This document shows positions 15,947 through 23,371 of a stretch of 32,849 bases of DNA, piece after piece (within the stretch, counting starts at the first letter, position 1; every line of letters begins with the position of its first letter). Below the pieces are notes generated by a model. The model did not search any database and was not told the origin of the DNA. It saw only the letters and a program-made list of their open reading frames with translations. Origin of the DNA: JAIMBK01 sp040755975 (GTDB lineage: Bacteria; Bacillota; Desulfotomaculia; Desulfotomaculales; Nap2-2B); contig JBFLZY010000026.1 of the NCBI GenBank assembly GCA_040755975.1, forward strand, positions 1-32,849. Direction: 5' to 3'. The position numbers were made by a program, and so were the translations under genes.

Positions 15947-16438
15947 TCATCCTTCTTCTATCCTGATGATTTCCCCTGTCGGCCCATCCGGACCCAATTC
16001 AATTATACCGTAGGAATTATAAAGGGCAAATCGCCGATCGGTGGGACTGCCCGGGTTAAAGAAAAGAACGCCGTCCCGGACTTCGTTGCGCGGGCGGTGG
16101 GAGTGGCCGTACAGGATCACGTCCACCCCCGGCAGGGCGGCGGCGACTCTGGTCTCGAGGCCGGCGGGAGGACCGTCCCCGTGGATCACTCCAATTTTCC
16201 ACCCGGCCGCCTCGAAAGTTACCCGGGCAGGGAGCTTCCGTTTCAGTTCTCCCGAATCCATGTTTCCGTGGACGGCAATCAGTTCGCCCAGTTTCTGAAA
16301 CTCAACGTAGGCGGAAAAAATCTCGAAATCTCCGCAATGGACGATAAATCCGATTTCCCTCAGAACCTTTTCCAGTTCCCGGGGAATCCATTCTCCCGGA
16401 CGCCTGATGTGCGTATCGGAAATCACGGCTATTTTCAT
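15947..16438 (-). CDS. YfcE/MJ0936 family metallophosphoesterase
   Basis: 163 residues. This family hydrolyses phosphodiesters with two metal ions; natural substrates are mostly unknown. All five blocks are visible: SDTH at 7-10, HCGDFE near 35, HGNMD near 57, IHGDG near 85 and GHSHRPRN near 110, then NPGSPTDRR. Length is typical for the short YfcE group. It sits between livF (63 bp away) and hypA (overlapping), so it may be the first gene of the hyp run or a bystander. No direct role in hydrogenase maturation is known for the family. Confidence 0.88.
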   Translation of the reverse strand: MKIAVISDTHIRRPGEWIPRELEKVLREIGFIVHCGDFEIFSAYVEFQKLGELIAVHGNMDSGELKRKLPARVTFEAAGWKIGVIHGDGPPAGLETRVAAALPGVDVILYGHSHRPRNEVRDGVLFFNPGSPTDRRFALYNSYGIIELGPDGPTGEIIRIEEG

Positions 16439-16501
16439 TCGCTTGCAACCTCCGGGGATTTGTTCTTTGAAAAGAATACCAGGGAAATGGATAGTACCCA
16501 G

Positions 16502-17233
16502 TCACGCAATTTCCCCTAAATAAGCGCCGCGCACCCGGGGGTCTGCCTGTAACTCGGCGGTCGGCCCGCTTAAAACAATCCGCCCCGTTTCCAGTACGTA
16601 AGCCCGGTGGGCCACCAGCAGGGCCATGTAGGCGTTCTGCTCGACCAGCAGCACGGTGGTCCCCTGGCGGTTAATGGTTTTGATGATTTCAAAAATCTCT
16701 TCCACCAGCAGCGGCGACAGACCCATGGAAGGCTCGTCCAAAACGAGCAGGGTAGGTTTGCCCATCAGGCCCCGGCCCATGGCCAGCATCTGCTGCTCGC
16801 CGCCCGAAAGGGTTCCGGCCAGCTGGCTTTTTCTTTCTTTCAACCGGGGAAACCTCTCCATGACCATCTGCAGGGACTTTTCGACTTCATCCTTGTCTGC
16901 CCGGGTAAAGGCCCCCATCAGCAGGTTTTCCGTTACGGTCAGGTTGGGAAAAATCTGCCGCCCTTCCGGTACGTGGGAAATGCCCAGGCGTACAATTTTG
17001 TGGGCAGGCACCTTATTCAACCTTTGGCCCTTAAAAATAATCTCCCCTTTTCTGGCCTGGATCAAACCCGAGATGGTGCGCAGGGTTGTGGATTTGCCGG
17101 CCCCGTTGGCACCGATGAGGGTGACAATCTCTCCCTCCGACACGGAAAAAGAAATCCCCTGCAGGGCCCGGATGGCCCCGTAATAAACCTCCAGATCCTT
17201 CACTTCCAGCAGTACGTTACCGTTGTTCTTCAC
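16502..17233 (-). CDS. livF: Branched-chain amino acid ABC transporter ATP-binding protein LivF
   Basis: 243 residues. One of the two ATPases of a high-affinity Leu/Ile/Val-type importer. Walker A GANGAGKST lies near 41-49, the signature LSGGEQQMLAMGRGLM in the middle, Walker B LLVLDEPSMGLSP follows, and the H-loop region is LLVEQNA. The LivF subgroup shows in EQQMLA and the VEQNA end. The GTG start at 17233 overlaps the livG stop (GTGA). A longer frame exists upstream but lies inside livG. The true substrate could be another amino acid, amide or urea. Confidence 0.93.
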   Translation of the reverse strand: MKNNGNVLLEVKDLEVYYGAIRALQGISFSVSEGEIVTLIGANGAGKSTTLRTISGLIQARKGEIIFKGQRLNKVPAHKIVRLGISHVPEGRQIFPNLTVTENLLMGAFTRADKDEVEKSLQMVMERFPRLKERKSQLAGTLSGGEQQMLAMGRGLMGKPTLLVLDEPSMGLSPLLVEEIFEIIKTINRQGTTVLLVEQNAYMALLVAHRAYVLETGRIVLSGPTAELQADPRVRGAYLGEIA

Positions 17234-18003
17234 GCCACCGTTGCCCCTTTCCCCAGATAAGCCTCCAGCACCTGCGGGTTGCGCCGGATTTCGGCGGGCG
17301 TGCCTTCGGCGATAATCTGGCCGAAATCCATCACCACGATCCGTTCGCACAAGTTCATCACCAGGCCCATCTGGTGCTCAATCACCAGCACGGTGAGTTC
17401 AAAGCGCGCTTTAACCTCGCGCACCAGCTCCACCATGCGGGCTACTTCCGCCGGGTTCATCCCGGCGGCAGGCTCGTCCAGCATCAAAAGCTTCGGCTTT
17501 CCCGCCAAAGCCCGGGCAATTTCTAACCGGCGCTGGTCCCCGTAAGGCAAACTGCCGGCTTTATCCAGCGCGCGCCCGGCTAAATTTAAAACCTCTAAAA
17601 TCTGGAGCGCCTGGGCGGTGACGATGTCTTCTTCGCGGGAAAAACGCGGTGTCCGCATAACCGCGTCGAAAAAATTGTATTTAATCCGGTAGCCGAAAGA
17701 AACCCGGACGTTATCGAGAACCGTCAGGTTTTTAAACAGGCGGATGTTTTGAAAGGTGCGGGCAATTCCTTTTTGCATCACTTTGGATGGCGGCAGTCCG
17801 GTAATATTTTCCCCCTGAAAATAAACCGCGCCTTCCGTCGGCTGGTAAATCCCGGTAATTAAGTTAAACACGGTGGTTTTCCCGGCTCCGTTCGGACCGA
17901 TTAAACCGGCAATTTCCCCGGGCGCAAGCTGGAGGTGAAAATTGTTGACTGCTTTTAAACCGCCGAAGTGCTTGGACAGGTTTTCAATTTTAAGCACCGA
18001 CAT
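17230..18003 (-). CDS. livG: Branched-chain amino acid ABC transporter ATP-binding protein LivG
   Basis: 257 residues. The second ATPase of the importer. Walker A GPNGAGKTT lies near 37-45, the family-specific signature LPYGDQRRLEIARAL is present, Walker B is LLMLDEPAAGMNP, and the switch His is VIEHQMG. The LivG C-terminal end (FGQIIAEGTPAEI and EAYLGKG) is intact. It overlaps the end of livM by 14 bp and livF by 4 bp, so the operon is tightly coupled. Confidence 0.94.
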   Translation of the reverse strand: MSVLKIENLSKHFGGLKAVNNFHLQLAPGEIAGLIGPNGAGKTTVFNLITGIYQPTEGAVYFQGENITGLPPSKVMQKGIARTFQNIRLFKNLTVLDNVRVSFGYRIKYNFFDAVMRTPRFSREEDIVTAQALQILEVLNLAGRALDKAGSLPYGDQRRLEIARALAGKPKLLMLDEPAAGMNPAEVARMVELVREVKARFELTVLVIEHQMGLVMNLCERIVVMDFGQIIAEGTPAEIRRNPQVLEAYLGKGATVA

Positions 18004-18997
18004 GTCTTTTTGCTTCCTCCTTTGGGACGCCGGCGGTTTTTATGCCGGGCAAGAACATCTTCCATTCGCGCCCGCCGAAGATCCCCTGCGGCCGTAAGAT
18101 AATGGTGACCATCAGGATCAGGGCGTAAATAACCCCCCGGAAATCGATAAAGTTCTGCCCCAGGATGATACGCAGGACCTCTAAAAGAAAGACCCAGCCG
18201 ATCGCCGTAAGGATCGTCCCGGTCATGCTGCCCAGCCCGCCCAGGACCACGATGAGCAGAAAATCAAAAGACTTTAAAAAATCAAAGCTCGAGGGATGCA
18301 GATAGGGATAGCGGTGTGCGTACAACCCCCCGGCCAGTCCCGCCAGGGCGCAGCCCAGGACAAAGGCCAGCGCTTTGACGCGCGTAGTGTTGATCCCCAT
18401 CACGTCGGCGGCGATTTCGTCCTCCCGGATGGCGGTGCAGGCCCGCCCAAAGCTGGAAAAGACGAAGTTGCGCACCAGCAGGATAACCAAAAAGGCAATC
18501 ACAAAAATCACGTGAAAGTTGGCCACCTGCGGCGTTCCACTCATGCCGGTGGCGCCGCCCAAAACCGGCCATACCTTGTTGCTGTTGTCCAGGAGCACCT
18601 TCACGATGATCCCGAAGCCCAGGGTGGCGATCCCCAGGTAGTCGGAACGCAGGCGCAAAATGGGCAGACCGATGAGCAGGGCGAGAAAACCCGCCACCGC
18701 CGCCCCGGCCAGCAGCGACAAAAGAAAAAACGGAAAAACGCCATGCCCCCATAACTTATCGATGACTCCGGCGGTGTACGCCCCAAGGCCGTAAAAGGCC
18801 GCGTGACCCAGGGAAAACTGGCCGGTAAAACCGTAAACCAGGGAAAGGCCCAGGGCGCCGATGGTAATGATCAGGGACTGATCCAGCACCATTTGCCAGT
18901 ACGGGTTGAGTATCCCGGCTGTTTTCATGGCCCAGACAGCCACGTAGAAAGCGGCGGCAACAGCCAGCATCACAAGAGATTGCCTGGATAACTTCAT
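17990..18997 (-). CDS. livM: Branched-chain amino acid ABC transporter permease LivM
   Basis: 335 residues. An inner membrane permease subunit with about ten hydrophobic segments. Family landmarks are GLSLVYGFTGQFSLGHAAFYGLGAY near the N terminus, LRSDYLGIATLGF in the middle, the cytoplasmic coupling loop SSFGRACTAIREDEIAADVMGIN, and GGLGSMTGTILTA near the end. The ATG has GGAAGGAGA just upstream. The stop lies inside the start of livG. Confidence 0.93.
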   Translation of the reverse strand: MKLSRQSLVMLAVAAAFYVAVWAMKTAGILNPYWQMVLDQSLIITIGALGLSLVYGFTGQFSLGHAAFYGLGAYTAGVIDKLWGHGVFPFFLLSLLAGAAVAGFLALLIGLPILRLRSDYLGIATLGFGIIVKVLLDNSNKVWPVLGGATGMSGTPQVANFHVIFVIAFLVILLVRNFVFSSFGRACTAIREDEIAADVMGINTTRVKALAFVLGCALAGLAGGLYAHRYPYLHPSSFDFLKSFDFLLIVVLGGLGSMTGTILTAIGWVFLLEVLRIILGQNFIDFRGVIYALILMVTIILRPQGIFGGREWKMFLPGIKTAGVPKEEAKRHVGA

Positions 18998-19013
18998 TAT
19001 TCTCTCCTTCCCC

Positions 19014-19895
19014 TTAGACCTTTTCCGTTTCGGTGCGGCCTAAAATCCCGGCGGGCCGGATCAGCAGCACCAGGATCAGGATACTGAAGGCAATGGCGTC
19101 CCTGAGCTGAGAAGAGAGGTAAGCAGAGGTCATCGTTTCCACCTGGCCCATGATTAAGGCGCCCAAAACCGCGCCCGGGATGATTCCGATCCCCCCTAAA
19201 ACCGCCGCCGTAAAAGCTTTTAAGCCCGGCATGATGCCCATAAAGGGGTAAATCTGCGGGTAGGCCACGGAATACAGCACGCCCCCCACGGCGGCGAAAG
19301 CCGAGCCGATGGCAAAAGTTGTCGAAATGGTGTTGTCCACGTTTACCCCCATCAGCCGCGCCGTGTTGTGGTCGACCGAAACGGCGCGCATGGCCATGCC
19401 GATTTTCGTCCGGTAGATTAAATACTGCAGGATGATTAACATGACCACGACCACGATAAAGATGGTAACCTGGATGTTACTGATCGTCAGGCCGCCGATA
19501 TGCCAGTACATTTCTTCAAAAGGGCGCTTGACCACCCGGAAGTCGGGCCCGAAGACAAATTTCAAGCTGCAGAAGTACTCTAAAAAAAGCGACATCCCGA
19601 AAGCGCTGATCAAGGCAGCGATTCTGGGAGCATAACGAAGGGGGCGGTAGGCCACGCGTTCGATGGTAACGCCCAGCAGGGAACAAACCACCATGGCAAC
19701 AAGAATGGCTAAAGGAAAGGATAAACCCCAGTAGGTGTAGCCGAAGTAGCCAACAAAGGCACCCACCATAAAAACGTCGCCGTGGGCAAAATTAATCAGT
19801 TTCACAATCCCGTAAACCATCGTATAGCCAAGGGCAATTAGAGCATAGACAAGACCGAGCTGCAAACCGTTGATTACCTGCGCCAGAAACTCCAA
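19014..19895 (-). CDS. livH: Branched-chain amino acid ABC transporter permease LivH
   Basis: 293 residues. The partner permease, all hydrophobic segments and short loops. GYTMVYGIVKLINFAHGDVFMVGAF at the N terminus is the family signature, MAMRAVSVDHNTARLMGVNVD is the ATPase-contacting loop, and GGIGIIPGAVLGALIMG lies near the end. The start is TTG at 19895, supported by GGGAGG eight bases upstream. It lies 16 bp before livM and 81 bp after livK. Confidence 0.93.
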   Translation of the reverse strand: MEFLAQVINGLQLGLVYALIALGYTMVYGIVKLINFAHGDVFMVGAFVGYFGYTYWGLSFPLAILVAMVVCSLLGVTIERVAYRPLRYAPRIAALISAFGMSLFLEYFCSLKFVFGPDFRVVKRPFEEMYWHIGGLTISNIQVTIFIVVVVMLIILQYLIYRTKIGMAMRAVSVDHNTARLMGVNVDNTISTTFAIGSAFAAVGGVLYSVAYPQIYPFMGIMPGLKAFTAAVLGGIGIIPGAVLGALIMGQVETMTSAYLSSQLRDAIAFSILILVLLIRPAGILGRTETEKV

Positions 19896-19976
19896 CTGGC
19901 CAACCTCCCGTGATCTGATCGCAGCAAGGGGAAGGCGGGCATAAACCCCCTCCCCCTTGCCGGATCTCCAATTTTT

Positions 19977-21158
19977 TTAAGGCGATACCGTCGTCACGTA
20001 CTCAAACTTGCCGCCTTTAACCTGTAAAATGGCCGCCGCCTTGACCGGGTTGCCGTCCTTGTCGTAGGTAATTTTTCCGGTCACGGCAGGGAAACCGGAA
20101 GTGGCCTGAAGGGCATCCTTGATCTTGGCGGTATCGTCGCTGTTGGCCGTCTTGATGGCGTTGAGCAGAAGGTTGGTCGCATCGTAAGCCAGGGTGGCCA
20201 GGGCGTCCGGGGTTTCGTTATACTTTGCCTTGTATTGCTCCACCCACTTTTTTACCTCCGGGCGCGGGTCGCTGGGCGAATAGTGGTTGGTATGATAGCC
20301 GCCCTCCATGGTGGCAAAGTCCAGGTCCTTGGAATCCCAGCCGTCGCCGCCCAGGAATATAGCTTTAATCCCCTTTTCCCGGGCCTGCCTGCCGATCAGG
20401 CTGGCCTTCTGGTAATAATCGGGCAGGTAGAGGATGTCGGGGTTCAGTTTAGCAATTTTGGTCAGCACCGCCGAGAAGTCGGTGTCGCCCTGGGCGTACG
20501 CCTCGTTAGCCAGTACCTTTCCGCCGCCCTTTTCGAAGGCCTCTTTAAAGTATTTCGCCAGGCCGATGGTGTAATCGTTACCCTGGTCGTAGAGGATGGC
20601 AGCGGTTTTCTTATTCAGGTTCCCCAAAGCAAATTTTGCTGCCACGGTGCCCTGGAAGGGGTCGATGAAGCAGGCGCGGAAGACGTATTCCTTGCGTTTT
20701 CCATCCTCTACCGTCAGTCCCGTCGCCGTAGCCGTGGGGCTAATCTGGATCACCTTGTTGTCGTTGGCCACTTTCGAAATCGGGATCGAGCACTTGGAAG
20801 TCGCCGAGCCGATAATCGCCTTTACTTTATCCCCGGTGATCATCTTGGTGGCCACATTCACGGCTTCGGTGGCATCGTTGCGGTCGTCCATGATTACGTA
20901 CTCAATTTTGTAATCCCCTGCTTTCCCCCCGGCCTGTTCGATGGCGAGCAGGAAGGCGTTTTTAATCGATTCGCCAAAAGTCTTCACGTCACCGGTCAAA
21001 GGTACGGAAAGACCGATTTTAATCACTTTCTCCCCCGCAGGCGCCGCCGGCTTTGCCTCCTGCTTCGGCTGTTGCTGGCCCCCGCAGCCGGCGGCAATCA
21101 GGGCGACGGCCAGAACCGCCGCCAGGAAAAAGATCACCCAACCCCGCTTTAAATGCAT
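19977..21158 (-). CDS. livK: Branched-chain amino acid ABC transporter substrate-binding lipoprotein LivK
   Basis: 393 residues. The extracellular binding protein anchored by lipid. A positively charged start, hydrophobic core and lipobox ending in AAGC with Cys25 mark a lipoprotein signal, followed by a Gln/Pro/Ala linker. The mature chain begins IKIGLSVPLTGDVKTFG and contains GSATSKCSIPISKVAND, both typical of the type I periplasmic-binding fold. The ATG at 21158 lies ten bases after AAGGAGG; an in-frame TTG at 21179 precedes that site and is unlikely. Ligand specificity cannot be read; LivK-like proteins also bind amides and urea. Confidence 0.92.
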   Translation of the reverse strand: MHLKRGWVIFFLAAVLAVALIAAGCGGQQQPKQEAKPAAPAGEKVIKIGLSVPLTGDVKTFGESIKNAFLLAIEQAGGKAGDYKIEYVIMDDRNDATEAVNVATKMITGDKVKAIIGSATSKCSIPISKVANDNKVIQISPTATATGLTVEDGKRKEYVFRACFIDPFQGTVAAKFALGNLNKKTAAILYDQGNDYTIGLAKYFKEAFEKGGGKVLANEAYAQGDTDFSAVLTKIAKLNPDILYLPDYYQKASLIGRQAREKGIKAIFLGGDGWDSKDLDFATMEGGYHTNHYSPSDPRPEVKKWVEQYKAKYNETPDALATLAYDATNLLLNAIKTANSDDTAKIKDALQATSGFPAVTGKITYDKDGNPVKAAAILQVKGGKFEYVTTVSP

Positions 21159-21253
21159 GGGACTGTTTACCTCCTTCAAATTTTTTCCTCACCTGAGCTC
21201 CCGGAACCAAAGCTTCCTTTGGAAACCTCTTCTGTACTGTTCTCAATCCTTCT

Positions 21254-21268
21254 TTACAAAGGCGTCAT
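21254..21268 (-). other. Possible five-codon leader (MTPL-stop) before livK
   Basis: On the minus strand AAAGGAGGTG, an ideal ribosome binding site, precedes ATG ACG CCT TTG TAA by about five bases. The start lies roughly 110 bp upstream of livK. A hairpin (CCAAAG/CTTTGG) lies between. It could be a minimal regulatory leader or just the scar of a lost gene. I see no terminator that would make it a classic attenuator. Confidence 0.3.
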
Positions 21269-21457
21269 CACCACACCTCCTTTGACCGACCACCCCCTTC
21301 CCGCCGGAAATAAGCAATAATAAACCCCTTCTATTACGCCAGAAGGAATTTTTATAAACACCCGTCTTTCCCGCAAACTATCTTTCCAGGCATAATATAT
21401 TAAACATATTCTTTAAAATTCCTGCCTGCATTTTATGCTTTATTCCAAATTTTTTTT

Positions 21458-21615
21458 TCAATTCAGGCGGGGCAGCACCCCCGCCAGCCGCGCCAGACCC
21501 CCGGCTTCGTAGTAATAAATATGCGCCTGTGCCCCGACGATGATTTCTTCCCCCGGGCGGGTGTGGGTCAGCAAAGCCACCAGGTTCCCCATGGTGCCGC
21601 TGGCCAGAGCCGCCA
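21458..21615 (-). pseudogene. Fragment of a low-specificity threonine aldolase
   Basis: The minus strand reads ASGTMGNLVALLTHTRPG, then EEIIVGAQAHIYYYEAGG, then LARLAGVLPR before a TGA at 21458-21460. This is the well-conserved N-terminal third of PLP-dependent threonine aldolases. The start of the gene and the rest, including the PLP-binding lysine region, are absent. About 50 codons remain between livK and the DUF554 gene. Confidence 0.75.
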
Positions 21616-21618
21616 AAT

Positions 21619-22320
21619 TTAAAAAATAAGAAAAGTCCGGTTTTCCAAAAAAATGGCAATGAGCGCGGCCACGAAAACAGCCGGCAAGAGATCGGCCACC
21701 TTCAGGCGGACGGCCCCCAGCATGTTCAGGCCGATGGCCATAATGAGCAGGCCGCCGGTGCTGGTTAGTTCAGCCACTACCCGGGGACTTAAGTAAGGGC
21801 TGATCGCCTGCGCGGCCATGGTGATCCCGCCCTGGTAGAGAAAAACAGGGATGGCGGAGAAAAGCACCCCGATCCCCATGGTGGAGGCAAAAATAACGGA
21901 GGCAATGCCGTCCAGCATGGACTTGGCGATGAGGGTTTGGGGACGCCCGGTCAGCCCGTCCTCGATGGCGCCCATGATGGCCATGGCCCCCACGCAAAAA
22001 ACCAGCGTGGCCGTAATGAAGGCCCGCGCGAAGTTGCCTTCGGCGTTGCCGCGAAAACGGGCCTCCACGCGCTTTCCCAGCGTTTCCAGCCTGTCCTCCA
22101 GGCGCAGGCCGGAGCCGGCCAGGCCCCCGACGACCATACTGGCAATGACAACGAGCGGGTTTTTGGTCTGCAAGGCCATCTGAATACCGATCAAGATCAC
22201 GGTCAGACTAATCCCCTGAAGGATTGTTTTGCTAATCCTTTCCGGAAGACCCTTTTTAAGCAAGGTGCCGGCAATGGCTCCGGCGCCGATGGCCGCGACG
22301 TTGATGAGTGTTCCCAGCAA
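21619..22320 (-). CDS. DUF554 family membrane protein (YqgA-like)
   Basis: 233 residues. A conserved family of small-residue-rich integral membrane proteins of unknown function, sometimes suggested to be transporters. Family marks are the start MLGTLINVAAIGAGAIAG, then KTILQGISLTVILIGIQMAL, a basic cytoplasmic loop (LRLEDRLETLGKRVEARFR), FVGAMAIMGAIEDG-like and SAIPVFLYQGGIT segments, and GLLIMAIGLNMLG near the end. About six to seven hydrophobic helices are visible. The start is TTG at 22320 with AAGGAGG ten bases upstream. Flanked by gene fragments on both sides, it looks like the survivor in a decaying stretch. Confidence 0.88.
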   Translation of the reverse strand: MLGTLINVAAIGAGAIAGTLLKKGLPERISKTILQGISLTVILIGIQMALQTKNPLVVIASMVVGGLAGSGLRLEDRLETLGKRVEARFRGNAEGNFARAFITATLVFCVGAMAIMGAIEDGLTGRPQTLIAKSMLDGIASVIFASTMGIGVLFSAIPVFLYQGGITMAAQAISPYLSPRVVAELTSTGGLLIMAIGLNMLGAVRLKVADLLPAVFVAALIAIFLENRTFLIF

Positions 22321-22345
22321 AATTCCAAGGCCTCCTTAGAAAACA

Positions 22346-22378
22346 GGGGTTAGGGATTAGGGAATAGGGATTAGGGGG
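22346..22378 (+). repeat. Telomere-like G-tract repeat with G-quadruplex potential
   Basis: GGGG TTA GGG ATTA GGG AATA GGG ATTA GGGGG: five runs of three or more G with 3-4 nt A/T loops. It fits the G3+N1-7 quadruplex rule and lies 26 bp upstream of the DUF554 start on the opposite strand. Confidence 0.7.
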
Positions 22379-22450
22379 TAAATACTCTTACATATTTTCA
22401 TTACTTTATGGAGAGAACGAATGTTCTCATGGGCAACTCCCTCGAAAATA

Positions 22451-22481
22451 GTCGTCTCGGTCGTCAGTCGTCAGTCGTCGG
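22451..22481 (+). repeat. CAGTCGTC-family trinucleotide-like repeat
   Basis: GTCGTCTCGGTCGTCAGTCG continued by TCAGTCGTCGG is the same family as the arms at 13100 and 14542. A separate 8-bp palindrome (GAATTCGC/GCGAATT) lies a few bases on, near 22490. The rest of 22379-22538 is featureless. Confidence 0.55.
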
Positions 22482-22538
22482 GATAGCAGGAATTCGCTAA
22501 GCGAATTTCAGATTAAACTTGTGGTTAGGAATTAAAGG

Positions 22539-23040
22539 TTAGAGGATCTTGCTCAGGAAGGCACGCGTTCGCTCCTCCCGCGGGCGGGTGAAAATCTCTT
22601 GCGGCTGGTTTTCTTCTATGACCCGCCCTTCGTCGATAAAAATCACCCGGTCGCCCACCTCCCGGGCGAACCCCATCTCGTGGGCAACCACCACCATGGT
22701 CATCCCTTCGCGGGCCAGATCCTTCATCACCGCCAGCACCTCGCCCACCATTTCCGGGTCGAGGGCGGAGGTAGGTCGTCGAAAAGCATCACCTTCGGCT
22801 GCATGGCCAGGGCGCGGGGCGATGGCCACACGCTGCTGCTGCCCGCCGGATAACTGGTGGGGGTAGACGTCGGCTTTATCGGTAAGGCCCACTTTGGCCA
22901 GCAGGGTGCGGCCCACCTCCTCTGCGAGCGATCGGGGCAGCTTTTTCACCTTGATTGGCCCCATTGTGACGTTTTCCAGAGCAGTTTTGTGCGGGAAAAG
23001 GTTGAATAACTGGAAAGACCATTCCTTCAGGCAAAGCTCC
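22539..23040 (-). pseudogene. Broken ATP-binding protein of a polar amino acid ABC importer (GlnQ type)
   Basis: About the last two thirds of a GlnQ/HisP-like ATPase. FNLFPHKTALENVT, HQLSGGQQQRVAIA (signature), PTSALDPEMVGEVL and VVVAHEMGFAREVGDRV are plain. The Walker A half is missing. Three single-base indels are inferred: an extra T near 23015 (GMVF to QLFNLF), an extra C near 22820 and a lost base near 22778. The last two bracket Walker B, so PRPGHAAEGDAFRR replaces the expected ARALAMQPKVMLFDE type sequence. No permease or binding protein genes adjoin it. The indels could in part be sequencing errors, but the missing 5' third still makes it non-functional. Confidence 0.82.
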
Positions 23041-23105
23041 CAAAATAACAACTTTCGTGTTGAATCACAAAAATCCTGCCGCCTGTCCGAACAGAATTCT
23101 TTTTT

Positions 23106-23234
23106 AGTGCTGATCTGGCCTTGCTGGCGGTAACCTTCGTCTGGGGGGTTACCTTCGTCGTGGTCAAAGACGCCCTGGGGACCATTGGTCCCTACTATTT
23201 CCTGGCCATCCGTTTTTTACGCAACTCGCAGTAA
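23106..23234 (+). pseudogene. N-terminal fragment of an EamA/DMT family transporter
   Basis: The plus strand reads ADLALLAVTFVWGVTFVVVK, then DALGTIGPYYFLAIRFL, ending at TAA 23232-23234. This is the conserved first helix and loop of drug/metabolite transporters. Only 42 codons remain, with no proper start upstream and no later helices. The stretch 23041-23105 shows nothing else. Confidence 0.75.
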
Positions 23235-23280
23235 TTCATCTCCCTACCTCGGATGACGAAGAATTACTAATTTTTCCCTT

Positions 23281-23309
23281 TTGACAGGAACTTGTGTTCG
23301 GAGTAAAAT
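23281..23309 (+). promoter_or_regulatory. Sigma-A promoter of dinB
   Basis: TTGACA (23281-23286) is perfect and TAAAAT (23304-23309) matches at five of six, with the ideal 17-bp spacer. It lies about 60 bp upstream of the dinB start and carries a LexA box in the spacer. Confidence 0.85.
23288..23299. promoter_or_regulatory. lexA box: LexA (SOS) operator in the dinB promoter
   Basis: GAAC-TTGT-GTTC, with a following G, matches the Gram-positive LexA consensus CGAAC-N4-GTTCG at nine of ten defined positions. It lies between the -35 and -10 hexamers, where bound LexA would block RNA polymerase. This strongly predicts DNA-damage induction of dinB and the gene coupled to it. Confidence 0.85.
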
Positions 23310-23371
23310 ATAGCAAACGCTTGTTTGGTAGCTGGTGCGAACTTGCTAATCCTACTTCGGGAGGGAAGACT

